A stretch of 9,630 nucleotides of DNA from CAZFIO01 sp964519585 (GCA_964519585.1 CAZFIO010000082.1:1-9630); one strand, 5' to 3'. Shown: positions 1 to 7,431, numbered from the stretch's first letter. The notes: a model not told the origin generated them from the sequence alone. Translations and numbers: made by a program.

Positions 1-1
1 A

Positions 2-1033
2 TATGTACCTGGAAACATGTATTTCACAACAACTAGATATCATCAAGAGGCTAATGGCGGAATTTTCGTTGATATTATAAGAGACGAAGCCCACGATGCA
101 GGCTTAAATATTCCTTTTAAAGGTGATATAGACCTAAACAAACTAGAAAATCTTATTAATGAAAAAGGTGCAGAAAATATTGCCTATGTATGTTTAGCGG
201 TTACTGTAAACTTAGCAGGTGGTCAACCAGTTTCCATGGCAAACATGAAGGCTGTAAGAGAATTAACTGCAAAACATGGAATAAAAGTGTTCTATGACTG
301 TACAAGATTTGCTGAAAATGCTTACTTCATTAAAGAACAAGAAGATGGCTATCAAGACAAAACCATAGCAGAAATAGTAAGAGAAATGTTCTCCTATGCT
401 GATGGTGCTACCATGTCAGGTAAAAAAGATGGTATAGTAAACATGGGTGGATTCTTAGCCCTTAGGGACGAAGATCTATTATTAGCTGCTAGAGAATTAG
501 TAGTAGTATTTGAGGGTATGCCATCCTATGGTGGTATGAGTGGTAGGGATATGGAAGCTTTTGCAATAGGCTTAAAAGAGTCCCTACAATTTGAATATAT
601 TCAGCATAGAATTCTTCAAATTAGATACCTAGGAGATAAATTAATGGCAGCAGGAGTACCTATAGTTGAGCCAGTTGGTGGTCACGCAGTATTCCTAGAT
701 GCAAGAAGATTCTGTCCACACCTAGACCAAGAAGAGTTCCCAGCACAAGCACTAGCTGCAAATATTTACCTTGAGTCCGGAGTTAGGACTATGGAAAGAG
801 GAATTATCTCCGCTGGTAGAGATATTAAAACTGGTGAAAATCATAAGCCTAAACTAGAAACAGTTAGAATAACAATACCAAGAAGGGTTTATACCTATAA
901 GCATATGGATGTTGTAGCTGACGGTATAATCAAGCTATTCAAGCACAAGGAAGACATAAAAGGCTTAAGATTTGTATATGAACCTAAGCAATTAAGATTC
1001 TTCACAGCTAGATTTGAGGAAATCGAAAAATAA
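2..1033 (+). CDS. tpl: Tyrosine phenol-lyase, 5'-truncated by the window edge
   Basis: PLP enzyme that splits L-tyrosine into phenol, pyruvate and ammonia in the cytoplasm. The frame is open from base 2, before the first in-window ATG (17). From recalled Citrobacter freundii TPL, that Met aligns with Met121 and the rest is collinear without gaps, so about 120 N-terminal residues (including Tyr71 and the phosphate-binding loop) lie upstream. Counting from the Met at 17, visible active-site residues are Asp94 (=Asp214, PLP pyridine N), Lys137 in SGKKD (=Lys257, Schiff base), Arg284 (=Arg404, substrate carboxylate) and Phe328/Phe329 (=448/449). Thr4 (=Thr124) and Arg261 in MERG (=Arg381) are the phenol-recognising residues that separate TPL from tryptophanase, where the Arg position is Ile; both are present, so tyrosine is the expected substrate. 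The adjacent NSS transporter supports tyrosine catabolism. The C-terminus is complete. Confidence 0.95.
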   Translation, partial: YVPGNMYFTTTRYHQEANGGIFVDIIRDEAHDAGLNIPFKGDIDLNKLENLINEKGAENIAYVCLAVTVNLAGGQPVSMANMKAVRELTAKHGIKVFYDCTRFAENAYFIKEQEDGYQDKTIAEIVREMFSYADGATMSGKKDGIVNMGGFLALRDEDLLLAARELVVVFEGMPSYGGMSGRDMEAFAIGLKESLQFEYIQHRILQIRYLGDKLMAAGVPIVEPVGGHAVFLDARRFCPHLDQEEFPAQALAANIYLESGVRTMERGIISAGRDIKTGENHKPKLETVRITIPRRVYTYKHMDVVADGIIKLFKHKEDIKGLRFVYEPKQLRFFTARFEEIEK

Positions 1034-1045
1034 GATTGTTTAATA

Positions 1046-1082
1046 ATGCTCTATATACTGGTATAATCAGTATATAGAGCAT
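1046..1082 (+). promoter_or_regulatory. Palindrome with embedded extended -10 element; candidate GntR operator/promoter
   Basis: Perfect 15-bp inverted repeat: left arm ATGCTCTATATACTG (1046-1060), right arm CAGTATATAGAGCAT (1068-1082), 7-nt centre. The centre gives TGGTATAAT (1059-1067), an exact extended -10 (TGnTATAAT), though a clear -35 is not visible (TTTAAT at 1039-1044, 17 nt upstream, matches 3 of 6). The core CTGGTATAATCAG (1058-1070) differs at one defined base from the FadR-type operator CTGGTnnnACCAG. No T-run follows the right arm, so a simple intrinsic terminator is unlikely. Inferred role: a promoter of the downstream transporter gene that a dimeric regulator, perhaps the GntR protein at 2586, could occlude. 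An RNA attenuator on tpl read-through transcripts is the alternative. Confidence 0.5.
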
Positions 1083-1091
1083 ATTAATAAA

Positions 1092-1144
1092 AAGGCGTAA
1101 GCCTTAAAAAAATATTACTTTATGACTGTGAAGTCAGATAGTAA
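1092..1144 (+). promoter_or_regulatory. Structured leader: two small hairpins before the NSS gene
   Basis: The first hairpin is AAGGC (1092-1096), GTAA loop of the GNRA type, GCCTT (1101-1105). The second has an outer stem TTACT/AGTAA (1115-1119 with 1140-1144) and an inner stem TGACT/AGTCA (1123-1127 with 1132-1136), separated by a symmetric 3x3 internal loop and capped by GTGA, another GNRA-type tetraloop. The second ends 5 nt before the AGGAGG ribosome-binding site (1150-1155). I recognise no known riboswitch or T-box. The structures are short and AU-rich, so a regulatory role is only suggested. Confidence 0.3.
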
Positions 1145-1160
1145 AGAATAGGAGGCAGGT

Positions 1161-2489
1161 ATGGAAAAGAATAATGTTCAAGGAAGTAAGTTCGCATCAA
1201 AATGGGGATTTATCTTGGCATGTGTTGGTTCTGCTGTTGGAATGGCAAATGTATGGGGATTCCCCTACAAGATGGGAAGCAATGGCGGAGGAGCATTCTT
1301 AGTAGCCTATTTAATATTTATAGGTATTTTTTCCTTTGTTGGACTTTCTGCAGAGTATGCCATAGGTAGAAGGGCAAAAACAGGTACCCTAGGTGCTTAT
1401 GAAAATGCCTGGAAGTCTGGTGGTAAAGAAGGAATTGGAAAAGTAGTAGGCTGGTTGCCACTTGCTGGGTCCATGTGTATAGCACTAGGTTATGCGGTAA
1501 TTATTTCTTATGTACTTAAAGGCTGGACACAATCAGTAACTGGATCCTTGATGACTGTTGAACCAGGACCTTGGTTTGAATCTTTTGCATTTACAAACTT
1601 TTCAGTAGTACCCTTTCATTTGATAGTGGTAGTAGGAACACTACTTACCTTAACTATGGGTGCAGATAGTATAGAGAAAACAAACAAGGTTATGATGCCA
1701 TTGTTCTTCATATTATTTGTAATCTTAGCTATAAGAGTAGCCTTATTACCAGGATCAGGAGAAGGATATAGGTTTATGTTTAATCCTGACTGGGCTATGT
1801 TAAAAGACCCTACAGTATGGGTAACAGCCATGGGGCAGGCTTTCTTCTCCCTATCAGTAACTGGTAGTGGGATGATTGTTTACGGTGCTTACTTAGGCGA
1901 TGATGAAGATGTAGTAGGCGCTGCACTTAACACTGGTTTATTTGATACTATTGCAGCTATTGTAGCAGCTTTAGTTATAATTCCTGCTTGTTTTGCTTAC
2001 AATATGGACGTTGGAGCAGGGCCAGGTTTACTATTTGTAACTTTACCAACAATTTTACAAAATATGCCACTGGGCAGACTATTTGCAATAATTCTATTTA
2101 CAGCTGTAGTATTTGGTGGAGTTTCGTCCCTGCAAAACATGTTTGAAGTAGTTGGTGAATCACTTATGTACAAATTCCCTAAACTTAAGCGTGGGCCAAT
2201 GCTTGTTTTATTAGCAGTTGTATGCTTTGGTATAGGTGTATTTATGCATAGGATTGAGGTATGGGGACCATGGATGGATCTAGTTTCCATATATATAATC
2301 CCAATAGGAGCTACCATAGGTGCAATCTCCTGGTTCTGGATTATGAAAAAGGACGATATGCTTGATGAAATTAATAAGGGAGCCAAAAACCCTCATGGGG
2401 ATACTTGGTTTAATATAGGAAAGTATGTATATGTTCCATTTGCAGTTATACTTTGTCTATATGCCCTAATCAATACACATGCATTCTAA
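1161..2489 (+). CDS. NSS-family Na+-dependent amino-acid (probably tyrosine) symporter
   Basis: Inner-membrane secondary transporter of the neurotransmitter:sodium symporter family (LeuT fold), 442 aa, with about 11 TM segments as in most bacterial members. The TM1 signature runs GSAVGMANVWGFPY (23-36), followed by NGGGAF (41-46). Asn30 matches the LeuT Na1 ligand Asn27. TM6 carries GQAFFSLSV (225-233), TM8 has Ser322-Ser323 at the Na2 site, and Asp262 in TM7 sits at the acidic position typical of chloride-independent bacterial members. The LeuT gate Arg30 is Gly33 here, while a probable partner Asp (373) remains in TM10. Start: ATG with AGGAGG 5 nt upstream. It lies 127 nt behind tpl on the same strand. 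A tyrosine-specific NSS (Tyt1 of Fusobacterium) is known, so tyrosine uptake feeding TPL is the best inference. Substrate cannot be read from the sequence alone. Confidence 0.9.
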   Translation: MEKNNVQGSKFASKWGFILACVGSAVGMANVWGFPYKMGSNGGGAFLVAYLIFIGIFSFVGLSAEYAIGRRAKTGTLGAYENAWKSGGKEGIGKVVGWLPLAGSMCIALGYAVIISYVLKGWTQSVTGSLMTVEPGPWFESFAFTNFSVVPFHLIVVVGTLLTLTMGADSIEKTNKVMMPLFFILFVILAIRVALLPGSGEGYRFMFNPDWAMLKDPTVWVTAMGQAFFSLSVTGSGMIVYGAYLGDDEDVVGAALNTGLFDTIAAIVAALVIIPACFAYNMDVGAGPGLLFVTLPTILQNMPLGRLFAIILFTAVVFGGVSSLQNMFEVVGESLMYKFPKLKRGPMLVLLAVVCFGIGVFMHRIEVWGPWMDLVSIYIIPIGATIGAISWFWIMKKDDMLDEINKGAKNPHGDTWFNIGKYVYVPFAVILCLYALINTHAF

Positions 2490-2504
2490 TTAAATAGACA
2501 GCTA

Positions 2505-2540
2505 AAGGGATGGAATTCAACTTTCCATCCCTTCTATTTT
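2505..2540 (+). terminator. Intrinsic terminator after the NSS gene
   Basis: Perfect 11-bp stem AAGGGATGGAA (2505-2515) with TTCCATCCCTT (2523-2533) around a 7-nt loop, followed by the U-rich tail CTATTTTACTCTTT. It lies 15 nt after the transporter stop codon and closes the tpl/transporter transcript. Confidence 0.88.
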
Positions 2541-2560
2541 ACTCTTTGTTGTGATATAAT
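2532..2560 (+). promoter_or_regulatory. Sigma-A extended -10 promoter of the GntR gene
   Basis: Perfect TATAAT at 2555-2560 preceded by TG (2552-2553), giving TGATATAAT, an extended -10. The -35 position, 17 nt upstream (TTCTAT, 2532-2537), is weak and overlaps the terminator arm. Predicted start of transcription is near 2567, leaving a leader of about 20-25 nt. Confidence 0.6.
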
Positions 2561-2585
2561 GGTTTAATAATACAAAAAAGGCAGG

Positions 2586-3260
2586 ATGAAGATGTTGAGC
2601 ATAAATAAGAAAAGCTTAAGTGACCAAATTTATACAGTATTAAAAATGGACATTCTACAAAACAAAATACCCTTGGGGAGCAAATTGATAAATAGGGCCC
2701 TACAGGTAAGATTTGGGGTTAGCTCTTCTCCTATTAGAGATGCGATAAATAGACTATACCAGGATGGGTTGATCACATCGATAGATAAAACAGGTGCCAA
2801 TGTAGTAGACTTTGATTATGAAGTCTTTCTTGAAATAAATGAAATACTCTTGTATATAATAAGAACTGGTATTAGATTATCTTCTGAAAAAGCAGATATT
2901 GATTTAGTCTGCAATTCCTTAGAAAACTACATAAAATTACAGGAAGAAAACATAGGTAGTGATGAATTTTATGATTATGATTATAAATTCCACAAGACTT
3001 TTATAGAATTCTCTGACAACTCTAGGTTAAAAAAACTCTTTAAAGAATACAATGTCCTTCATGAAATGCTAGTAAGAAAGTACTATACTGCAGAAACTGA
3101 TCAAATACAGGAAAATAGTATCAAGATGCACAGAAAAATCATAGATGCCTACTGTAGAAAAGACTTTAATAAGGCTATGGATTTAACGGAAAGTCATTAT
3201 AAGGATGCTGAAGTAATTTTCAAAAAGATACTCAGGATGCAAAAAAAGGGAATGCTATAG
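2586..3260 (+). CDS. GntR family transcriptional regulator, FCD (FadR) subfamily
   Basis: Cytoplasmic DNA-binding regulator, 224 aa, normal length for the family. The N-terminal winged helix-turn-helix covers about residues 5-75, with the GntR signature FGVSSSPIRDAINRL (43-57) followed by QDGLI. The helical FCD ligand domain covers about 80-215. Asp132, His136 (DYKFH), His182 and His204 match the usual Asp/His metal-ligand set, so a metal-assisted carboxylate or amino-acid effector is likely. Start: ATG at 2586 is the outermost; ATG at 2592 has AGG (2583-2585) at 6 nt and may be the true start, which would not affect the domain. It lies behind the tpl/NSS unit with its own promoter, so local control of tyrosine use is inferred. 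The effector is unknown. Confidence 0.9.
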   Translation: MKMLSINKKSLSDQIYTVLKMDILQNKIPLGSKLINRALQVRFGVSSSPIRDAINRLYQDGLITSIDKTGANVVDFDYEVFLEINEILLYIIRTGIRLSSEKADIDLVCNSLENYIKLQEENIGSDEFYDYDYKFHKTFIEFSDNSRLKKLFKEYNVLHEMLVRKYYTAETDQIQENSIKMHRKIIDAYCRKDFNKAMDLTESHYKDAEVIFKKILRMQKKGML

Positions 3261-3299
3261 ATTTATGAAAATTGAAAAATATGTTTTATATCAAAAAAC

Positions 3300-3327
3300 A
3301 AGGCCTGGTAAAGATCTACCAGGCCTT
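3300..3327 (-). terminator. Convergent terminator, strongest for the - strand ABC operon
   Basis: Perfect 11-bp stem AAGGCCTGGTA (3300-3310) with TACCAGGCCTT (3317-3327), 6-nt loop. Read on the - strand the stem is followed by TGTTTTTT (complement of 3292-3299), a classic U-tract, so it ends the ABC operon. On the + strand only TTAC follows, with a T-run further on, so it probably also stops the converging GntR transcript less efficiently. Confidence 0.88.
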
Positions 3328-3341
3328 TACTATGAAGTTTT

Positions 3342-4625
3342 TTATTCGGTTCTTATAGCTTCTAGGGCTGAAAGATTCATGGCCCTTCTTGCAGGGAAGT
3401 AGCCAGATAGTACCCCTATAAGCATTGAGAAGACTAGGGCTGCCATTGCTAACCATATGGGAATTACTGATATAGTTGTAGCATCCCAAAGACCAAGCAT
3501 GGGGCCAAATATATGACTAAACTTATTTACCACAAAAGATAGGAGGTATGAAAACCCTACACCTACAAATCCTCCAATTATACCGATTAAGGCAGATTCA
3601 AATAGGAAGAGGTTTTTTATATCCTTAAGCGAAGCACCTATAACCTTCATTACACCGATTTCCTTGGTTCTTTCATAGATACTCATAACCATGGTATTTG
3701 TAATCCCTATGGCTGCAACTACTAGGGATACAGCACCTATACCACCTAGGACTGCCTGAATCATTCCAGCTTGTTTTTTCATGGACTCTAATTCATCGTT
3801 TAAACTATAGGCCTGGTGGCCCATATCTTTGATTGTCTGCTGGACTGTCTGGACCTTTATCCTAACCTGATTATAACCTGGTTCCTTTGGTTTTCCTGGT
3901 TGTGGCTTCACACCCTCGGCTTTTTCCTTCTCTTTTACAAGCTTTTGAACCTCTGTTATAGGCATGTAGACCCCATAGTTCATTTCCCAATCATTGCTTT
4001 CTGCCAAGACTCCTGCAGTTTTTATTTTGTACTCCTTATAGTTGACCTTTTTTTCTCCAGGGTAGGAGTAACCGTAGTTGGGATTCATGGTTAAAATCAT
4101 CCTATCCTTCATTAAGTTAATTTTAGGCTCCCTGTAGACCCTGGCCTTAGGGTCATAAAAGTTATATTTTACTTGGCCACCAAATATTACTGCCAGATCA
4201 TCGGTCTTATTGAAAAACCTACCTTCTTCAATTTGGAAACCAAAAGACTCCATTGATTCAGGGTCAATTCCCTTGATAGGCATTTGGGCTATATACTTAC
4301 CATTGATAATTGTTCCGTAGGTTTCTAGAGTAGGACTTACCGCTAGAACATTTTTAAGTGCTCTAAAGTCTGCTACTGCCTTGTCATTTAATTCAATTTC
4401 TTCTTTTCCTGGAATTTCACTCCAACCCTTATAGACATCTATAGTGGTTAAGCTTCCCCACTGGGCCATTTGTTCTTCAAAACCAATTTTCATACCAAAG
4501 CCTAGGCTTAGCATGACTATAATTGAACTGGCCCCTATGATTACCCCAAGTATAGTAAGAAAGGTTCTTAATTTTCTTCTCCACAGATTTTTTGCCCCCA
4601 TTAGGAATAAATCTATCTTATTCAT
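3342..4625 (-). CDS. MacB/FtsX-type ABC transporter permease
   Basis: Integral membrane subunit of a MacB-superfamily ABC system, 427 aa, with the type VII exporter layout. TM1 is at about 20-45, followed by a large extracytoplasmic MacB_PCD-type domain (about 46-285), then TM2 (288-312), TM3 (338-365) and TM4 (386-408). The family signatures are clear: WRRKLRTFLTILGVIIG at the N-terminus, the cytoplasmic coupling segment YERTKEIGVMKVIGAS (317-332), and the C-terminal PARRAMNLSALEAIR (411-425). The extracellular domain has a charged Pro/Lys-rich loop (about 231-250). No ATPase is fused; the partner is encoded at the operon's 5' end. Its ATG lies inside the upstream gene with 8 nt overlap, implying coupled translation. 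Relatives move antibiotics, peptides or lipoproteins, or transmit force across the membrane without transport; the role here is unassigned. Confidence 0.92.
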   Translation of the reverse strand: MNKIDLFLMGAKNLWRRKLRTFLTILGVIIGASSIIVMLSLGFGMKIGFEEQMAQWGSLTTIDVYKGWSEIPGKEEIELNDKAVADFRALKNVLAVSPTLETYGTIINGKYIAQMPIKGIDPESMESFGFQIEEGRFFNKTDDLAVIFGGQVKYNFYDPKARVYREPKINLMKDRMILTMNPNYGYSYPGEKKVNYKEYKIKTAGVLAESNDWEMNYGVYMPITEVQKLVKEKEKAEGVKPQPGKPKEPGYNQVRIKVQTVQQTIKDMGHQAYSLNDELESMKKQAGMIQAVLGGIGAVSLVVAAIGITNTMVMSIYERTKEIGVMKVIGASLKDIKNLFLFESALIGIIGGFVGVGFSYLLSFVVNKFSHIFGPMLGLWDATTISVIPIWLAMAALVFSMLIGVLSGYFPARRAMNLSALEAIRTE

Positions 4626-6687
4626 CGAAGGCTAGTTCCTTTGCTTTTTTCTTTTTCTTATAGAAGACTATACCACCAGCAATCAATAATATGGAAACTA
4701 GGCTAATCCAGAACCATTTGGACTTTAGGATTCCTTCCTTTCCTTCGTCAAAGGGTGGAAAGTCATCTGGATACTCCTCATCTATAAAGGGCATATCCAT
4801 TACATTTAGTGTAAATTCCTTCCTTAATTCTTGCATTTGACCTGTGGAGTCTTCATAAGTGAAAAGTACAGCACCATTTAATTCTCCCATCTCTGTAGGA
4901 ATTACCATTCCTTCAAAGTATTCGCTAGAACCTGTAGCGAAGTTTCCTATATAGGAGGAACCATTTTCTGTTTGGAAGTCCCCTTCCAATTTAACCATCA
5001 TATTGTAAAGAGCTACCTTGCCTGTATTATAAAATTCTAATGATATAGGCATTGGCTGGCCTACATAAGCTTCTGGGTAGTAACCAATTTCACCGGTTTC
5101 AAGTCTGGCATTTTGAATAACTGGTACACCTATTAACTCCTTATCATCCAAGGGTGTTCCATCATTGTCCTCATACTCAAAGCTAGCGGTTATTGTATGA
5201 GTTTTTGCAATTGCATCCGGTATAGTATACATGGTTATTCTCTTTGTAACCCTACCCTTGGGTGCTATTGAATCTATATAGAAGGTATTTGAACTATCCA
5301 CTGGGGTAAAGGCAGAGCTGCCTGCTCCTGCACTTTCCATGTCTGAGCCTGGCTCAGCAGTTAAAAATATCTTTATATTTCTAACAGTTTTATTGCTACT
5401 GGTATTAAAAAAGGATAAGGTCATATCAAAGTTTTCGCCAGCACGAACAAGCTGGGGTTCAAAAGTATATTTATCTATGATTAACCTAGGCTTGCCTTTG
5501 GTAGAATCCACATCCGGATTATCCACATAGATACCTGCATATTGGTTAATCTTATATTTTGTTTCGCTGTTTTGGTTAAACTCATCCTCATATTCTACAG
5601 AAATATTTAAGGGATAGTTTTGTGTAGCAGCTTGGTCTGTTGGGAAAAATATAAATTCTAAGGATTCTTTTTTCCCATCCTTAATTGAAGTAATCTTTCT
5701 ATAGTTTGTAGTTTTAGGGACTACTGCAGGGTCTGAACTTTCTACCTTAATAGTTATATTGTTTGCACTTATCTCTCCATTGTTTCTCAAATCAAACTTT
5801 AGTAGATATTCACCATTGGGTTTAATGGCCCTGGTGGGGTAGGAAAGATTTTCAATGATTAGGTTTGAACCCTGGGGATCATCACCCTTTACATCTAGGT
5901 AAATAAGCTGAGTTTCAGTAATATCACCATAGGTAAAGGTAGCCTTTAGTTCATGTATACCTTTTTTTATATTTTTGGATGATTTTAAATAAAAATCAAC
6001 AGTATTAGTATTGCTATAAAGGTTTTGAAGGTATGCCACATCGGAGCCAGTATTAATATAAAAACCACCATCAGGATTTAGGTTCTCAAGCTTAACTGAT
6101 ATATTGTTTGCTGTAATATTACTCTTATTTTCCAGATGTAGGGTTAGTTTTATGCTACTTTCTGGATAAATATTTCGAGGACTAGTAACTGTTTTGGAAA
6201 TTACAACTGCTGGACGGCTGGTATCTGGCTTTGGGTCAGGTGTTGGACCAGGGTCAGGTTTAGTTTTAACATAAACATATATTATAGGTTCATATTTTTC
6301 AAGTTCTTTTCCATCTATCTTAAATTTAAGTGTAATTGGATAACGACCTTCTTTTACATCAGAAGATACAAATAAATTAAGACTTACAGTTTTATTAACT
6401 GAAGATATATTACCTGAAGCTATATCACCTAAGTTAATGCTATCAGTTGTAAGTCCACCAGAAGAAATACCTTCAGCCTTTTGAAAATCAGGTGTTAAGG
6501 TAACATTCTTTGCTTCCGTTCCACTATTATTTAAAACGAAGCTGATAGTATTATTCTGTCCTATATATATAGTAGGTGATGTGGAACCAGTTATACTAAA
6601 TTTTGGTCCACCATCAGCCAGCACTACACCCGCCAAGGGTGTTAAAACAAATATAAAAACTAAAAGGTAAGACATAAACCTTCTCAT
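4618..6687 (-). CDS. Membrane-anchored extracellular protein with about five CARDB/NEW3-like Ig repeats
   Basis: 689-residue surface protein, COG1361-like. It has a signal peptide at 1-24 (MRR, hydrophobic core, VVLA before DG), then Ig-type beta repeats. The recurring strand motif, roughly N-x-G-x-x-x-A-x-N-(I/V)-x-(V/I)-K, appears at about 53, 186, 301, 427 and 553, a period of 115-133 residues. A Pro/Asp-rich linker (about 144-157) separates repeats 1 and 2. A short acidic stretch (636-648, EEYPDDFPPFDEG) precedes a C-terminal TM helix (657-676) and a Lys-rich cytoplasmic tail, so the bulk lies outside the cell. There is no LPXTG motif and no enzyme motif. The ATG overlaps the ATPase stop by 4 nt (ATGA) and the 3' end overlaps the permease start by 8 nt, so the three products are probably made together. 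Possible adaptor, substrate receptor or wall-contact subunit; exact function unknown. Confidence 0.85.
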   Translation of the reverse strand: MRRFMSYLLVFIFVLTPLAGVVLADGGPKFSITGSTSPTIYIGQNNTISFVLNNSGTEAKNVTLTPDFQKAEGISSGGLTTDSINLGDIASGNISSVNKTVSLNLFVSSDVKEGRYPITLKFKIDGKELEKYEPIIYVYVKTKPDPGPTPDPKPDTSRPAVVISKTVTSPRNIYPESSIKLTLHLENKSNITANNISVKLENLNPDGGFYINTGSDVAYLQNLYSNTNTVDFYLKSSKNIKKGIHELKATFTYGDITETQLIYLDVKGDDPQGSNLIIENLSYPTRAIKPNGEYLLKFDLRNNGEISANNITIKVESSDPAVVPKTTNYRKITSIKDGKKESLEFIFFPTDQAATQNYPLNISVEYEDEFNQNSETKYKINQYAGIYVDNPDVDSTKGKPRLIIDKYTFEPQLVRAGENFDMTLSFFNTSSNKTVRNIKIFLTAEPGSDMESAGAGSSAFTPVDSSNTFYIDSIAPKGRVTKRITMYTIPDAIAKTHTITASFEYEDNDGTPLDDKELIGVPVIQNARLETGEIGYYPEAYVGQPMPISLEFYNTGKVALYNMMVKLEGDFQTENGSSYIGNFATGSSEYFEGMVIPTEMGELNGAVLFTYEDSTGQMQELRKEFTLNVMDMPFIDEEYPDDFPPFDEGKEGILKSKWFWISLVSILLIAGGIVFYKKKKKAKELAFDE

Positions 6688-7406
6688 ATACTAACTTCCC
6701 CCTTTTTTCCAATATCATTATTTTCTATTCTTTCTATATGTCCATCTCTTAAGTATACTATCCTGTGGCCATAGATGGATATTTCTGTATCATGGGTAAC
6801 TATAATAAGTGTTTGTTTTGAATCATAGGCCATACCTGTAATCAAATCCATAACCTCCATGGTGGTTTTGGTATCCAGGTTGCCTGTAGGTTCGTCTGCA
6901 AATACTATTTTTGGTTTACCTACAAAGGCCCTAGCTATACTGACCCTCTGCTGCTGGCCACCACTCATCTCAGAAGGCTTGTGGTGTAATCTTTGTCCTA
7001 AGCCTACATCTGTAAGTATCTTCCGCGACATAGCTTCTCTCTTCTTCCTTGGAACTCCTTGAAAGGTAAGGCCTATACTTACATTCTCTAAGGCTGACAG
7101 GGTAGGGATTAGGTTATAAGACTGAAATACAAATCCCACATATTTTTGTCTGAACTTTGTTACATCTCTTTCTCCCATCTTGTGTATTGGGTATTTATCT
7201 ATGTATATTTCACCCTTAGTTGGCTTTTCAAGGCCTGCCACCATATTTAAAAGAGTGGACTTTCCTGAACCTGAAGTCCCCAACAAACAAATAAACTCTT
7301 CCTTCTTTATGGAAAGGTTTATATCATTTAAGGCTACTATTTTTTCATCTCCCATCCTATATATTTTTCTTAAGTTTTTTAAGACTATAAAATCATTCAA
7401 AACCAC
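6684..7406 (-). CDS. MacB/LolD-type ABC transporter ATP-binding protein
   Basis: Cytoplasmic ATPase that powers the permease encoded two genes downstream. Numbered from the GTG start, the full motif set is present: A-loop Tyr near 16, Walker A GTSGSGKST (43-51), Q-loop Gln95 in VFQSYNLIP, signature MSGGQQQR (147-154), Walker B IVFADE (167-172), D-loop GNLD and H-loop His205 in VTHD. The order and spacing match the LolD/MacB/FtsE group, and it should be active. Start choice: an ATG at 7416-7418 is in frame but has no ribosome-binding site, whereas GGAGGTGA (7409-7416) lies inside that reading and sits 5 nt before GTG (7404-7406). I take GTG; TTG at 7398-7400 (11 nt from GGAGG) is also possible. 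First gene of the operon; its stop overlaps the next ATG. Confidence 0.93.
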   Translation of the reverse strand: MVLNDFIVLKNLRKIYRMGDEKIVALNDINLSIKKEEFICLLGTSGSGKSTLLNMVAGLEKPTKGEIYIDKYPIHKMGERDVTKFRQKYVGFVFQSYNLIPTLSALENVSIGLTFQGVPRKKREAMSRKILTDVGLGQRLHHKPSEMSGGQQQRVSIARAFVGKPKIVFADEPTGNLDTKTTMEVMDLITGMAYDSKQTLIIVTHDTEISIYGHRIVYLRDGHIERIENNDIGKKGEVSI

Positions 7407-7408
7407 TT

Positions 7409-7416
7409 TCACCTCC
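7409..7416 (-). promoter_or_regulatory. Ribosome-binding site deciding the ATPase start
   Basis: GGAGGTGA on the - strand, complementary to the 16S 3' end over eight bases. It overlaps codons 1-3 of the outermost ATG reading and so cannot serve it. It supports the GTG at 7404-7406 or, less well, the TTG at 7398-7400. Confidence 0.65.
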
Positions 7417-7431
7417 ATTGGCTATGAGAAT

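Noticed and set aside
2..1033. Tryptophanase instead of tyrosine phenol-lyase
   Set aside because: The Thr and the MERG arginine that recognise the tyrosine ring are present, and the sequence is collinear with Citrobacter TPL; tryptophanase has other residues there.
1046..1082. The palindrome as an ordinary rho-independent terminator of tpl
   Set aside because: The stem is AT-rich and is followed by ATTAATAAAAA instead of a T-run, and its loop is a consensus promoter element. The other terminators in this window have GC-richer stems or clear T-tracts.
1997..2386. 129-codon - strand frame inside the transporter gene
   Set aside because: It lies wholly within a well-supported NSS gene, has no recognisable domain, and follows from reverse-frame codon bias.
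3816..4094. 92-codon + strand hydrophobic frame opposite the permease gene
   Set aside because: Shadow of the permease; no ribosome-binding site or family resemblance.
4618..6687. S-layer or LPXTG-sorted surface adhesin
   Set aside because: No SLH domains and no LPXTG motif; the C-terminus is a TM helix with a Lys-rich tail, and the gene is translationally coupled to ABC subunits.
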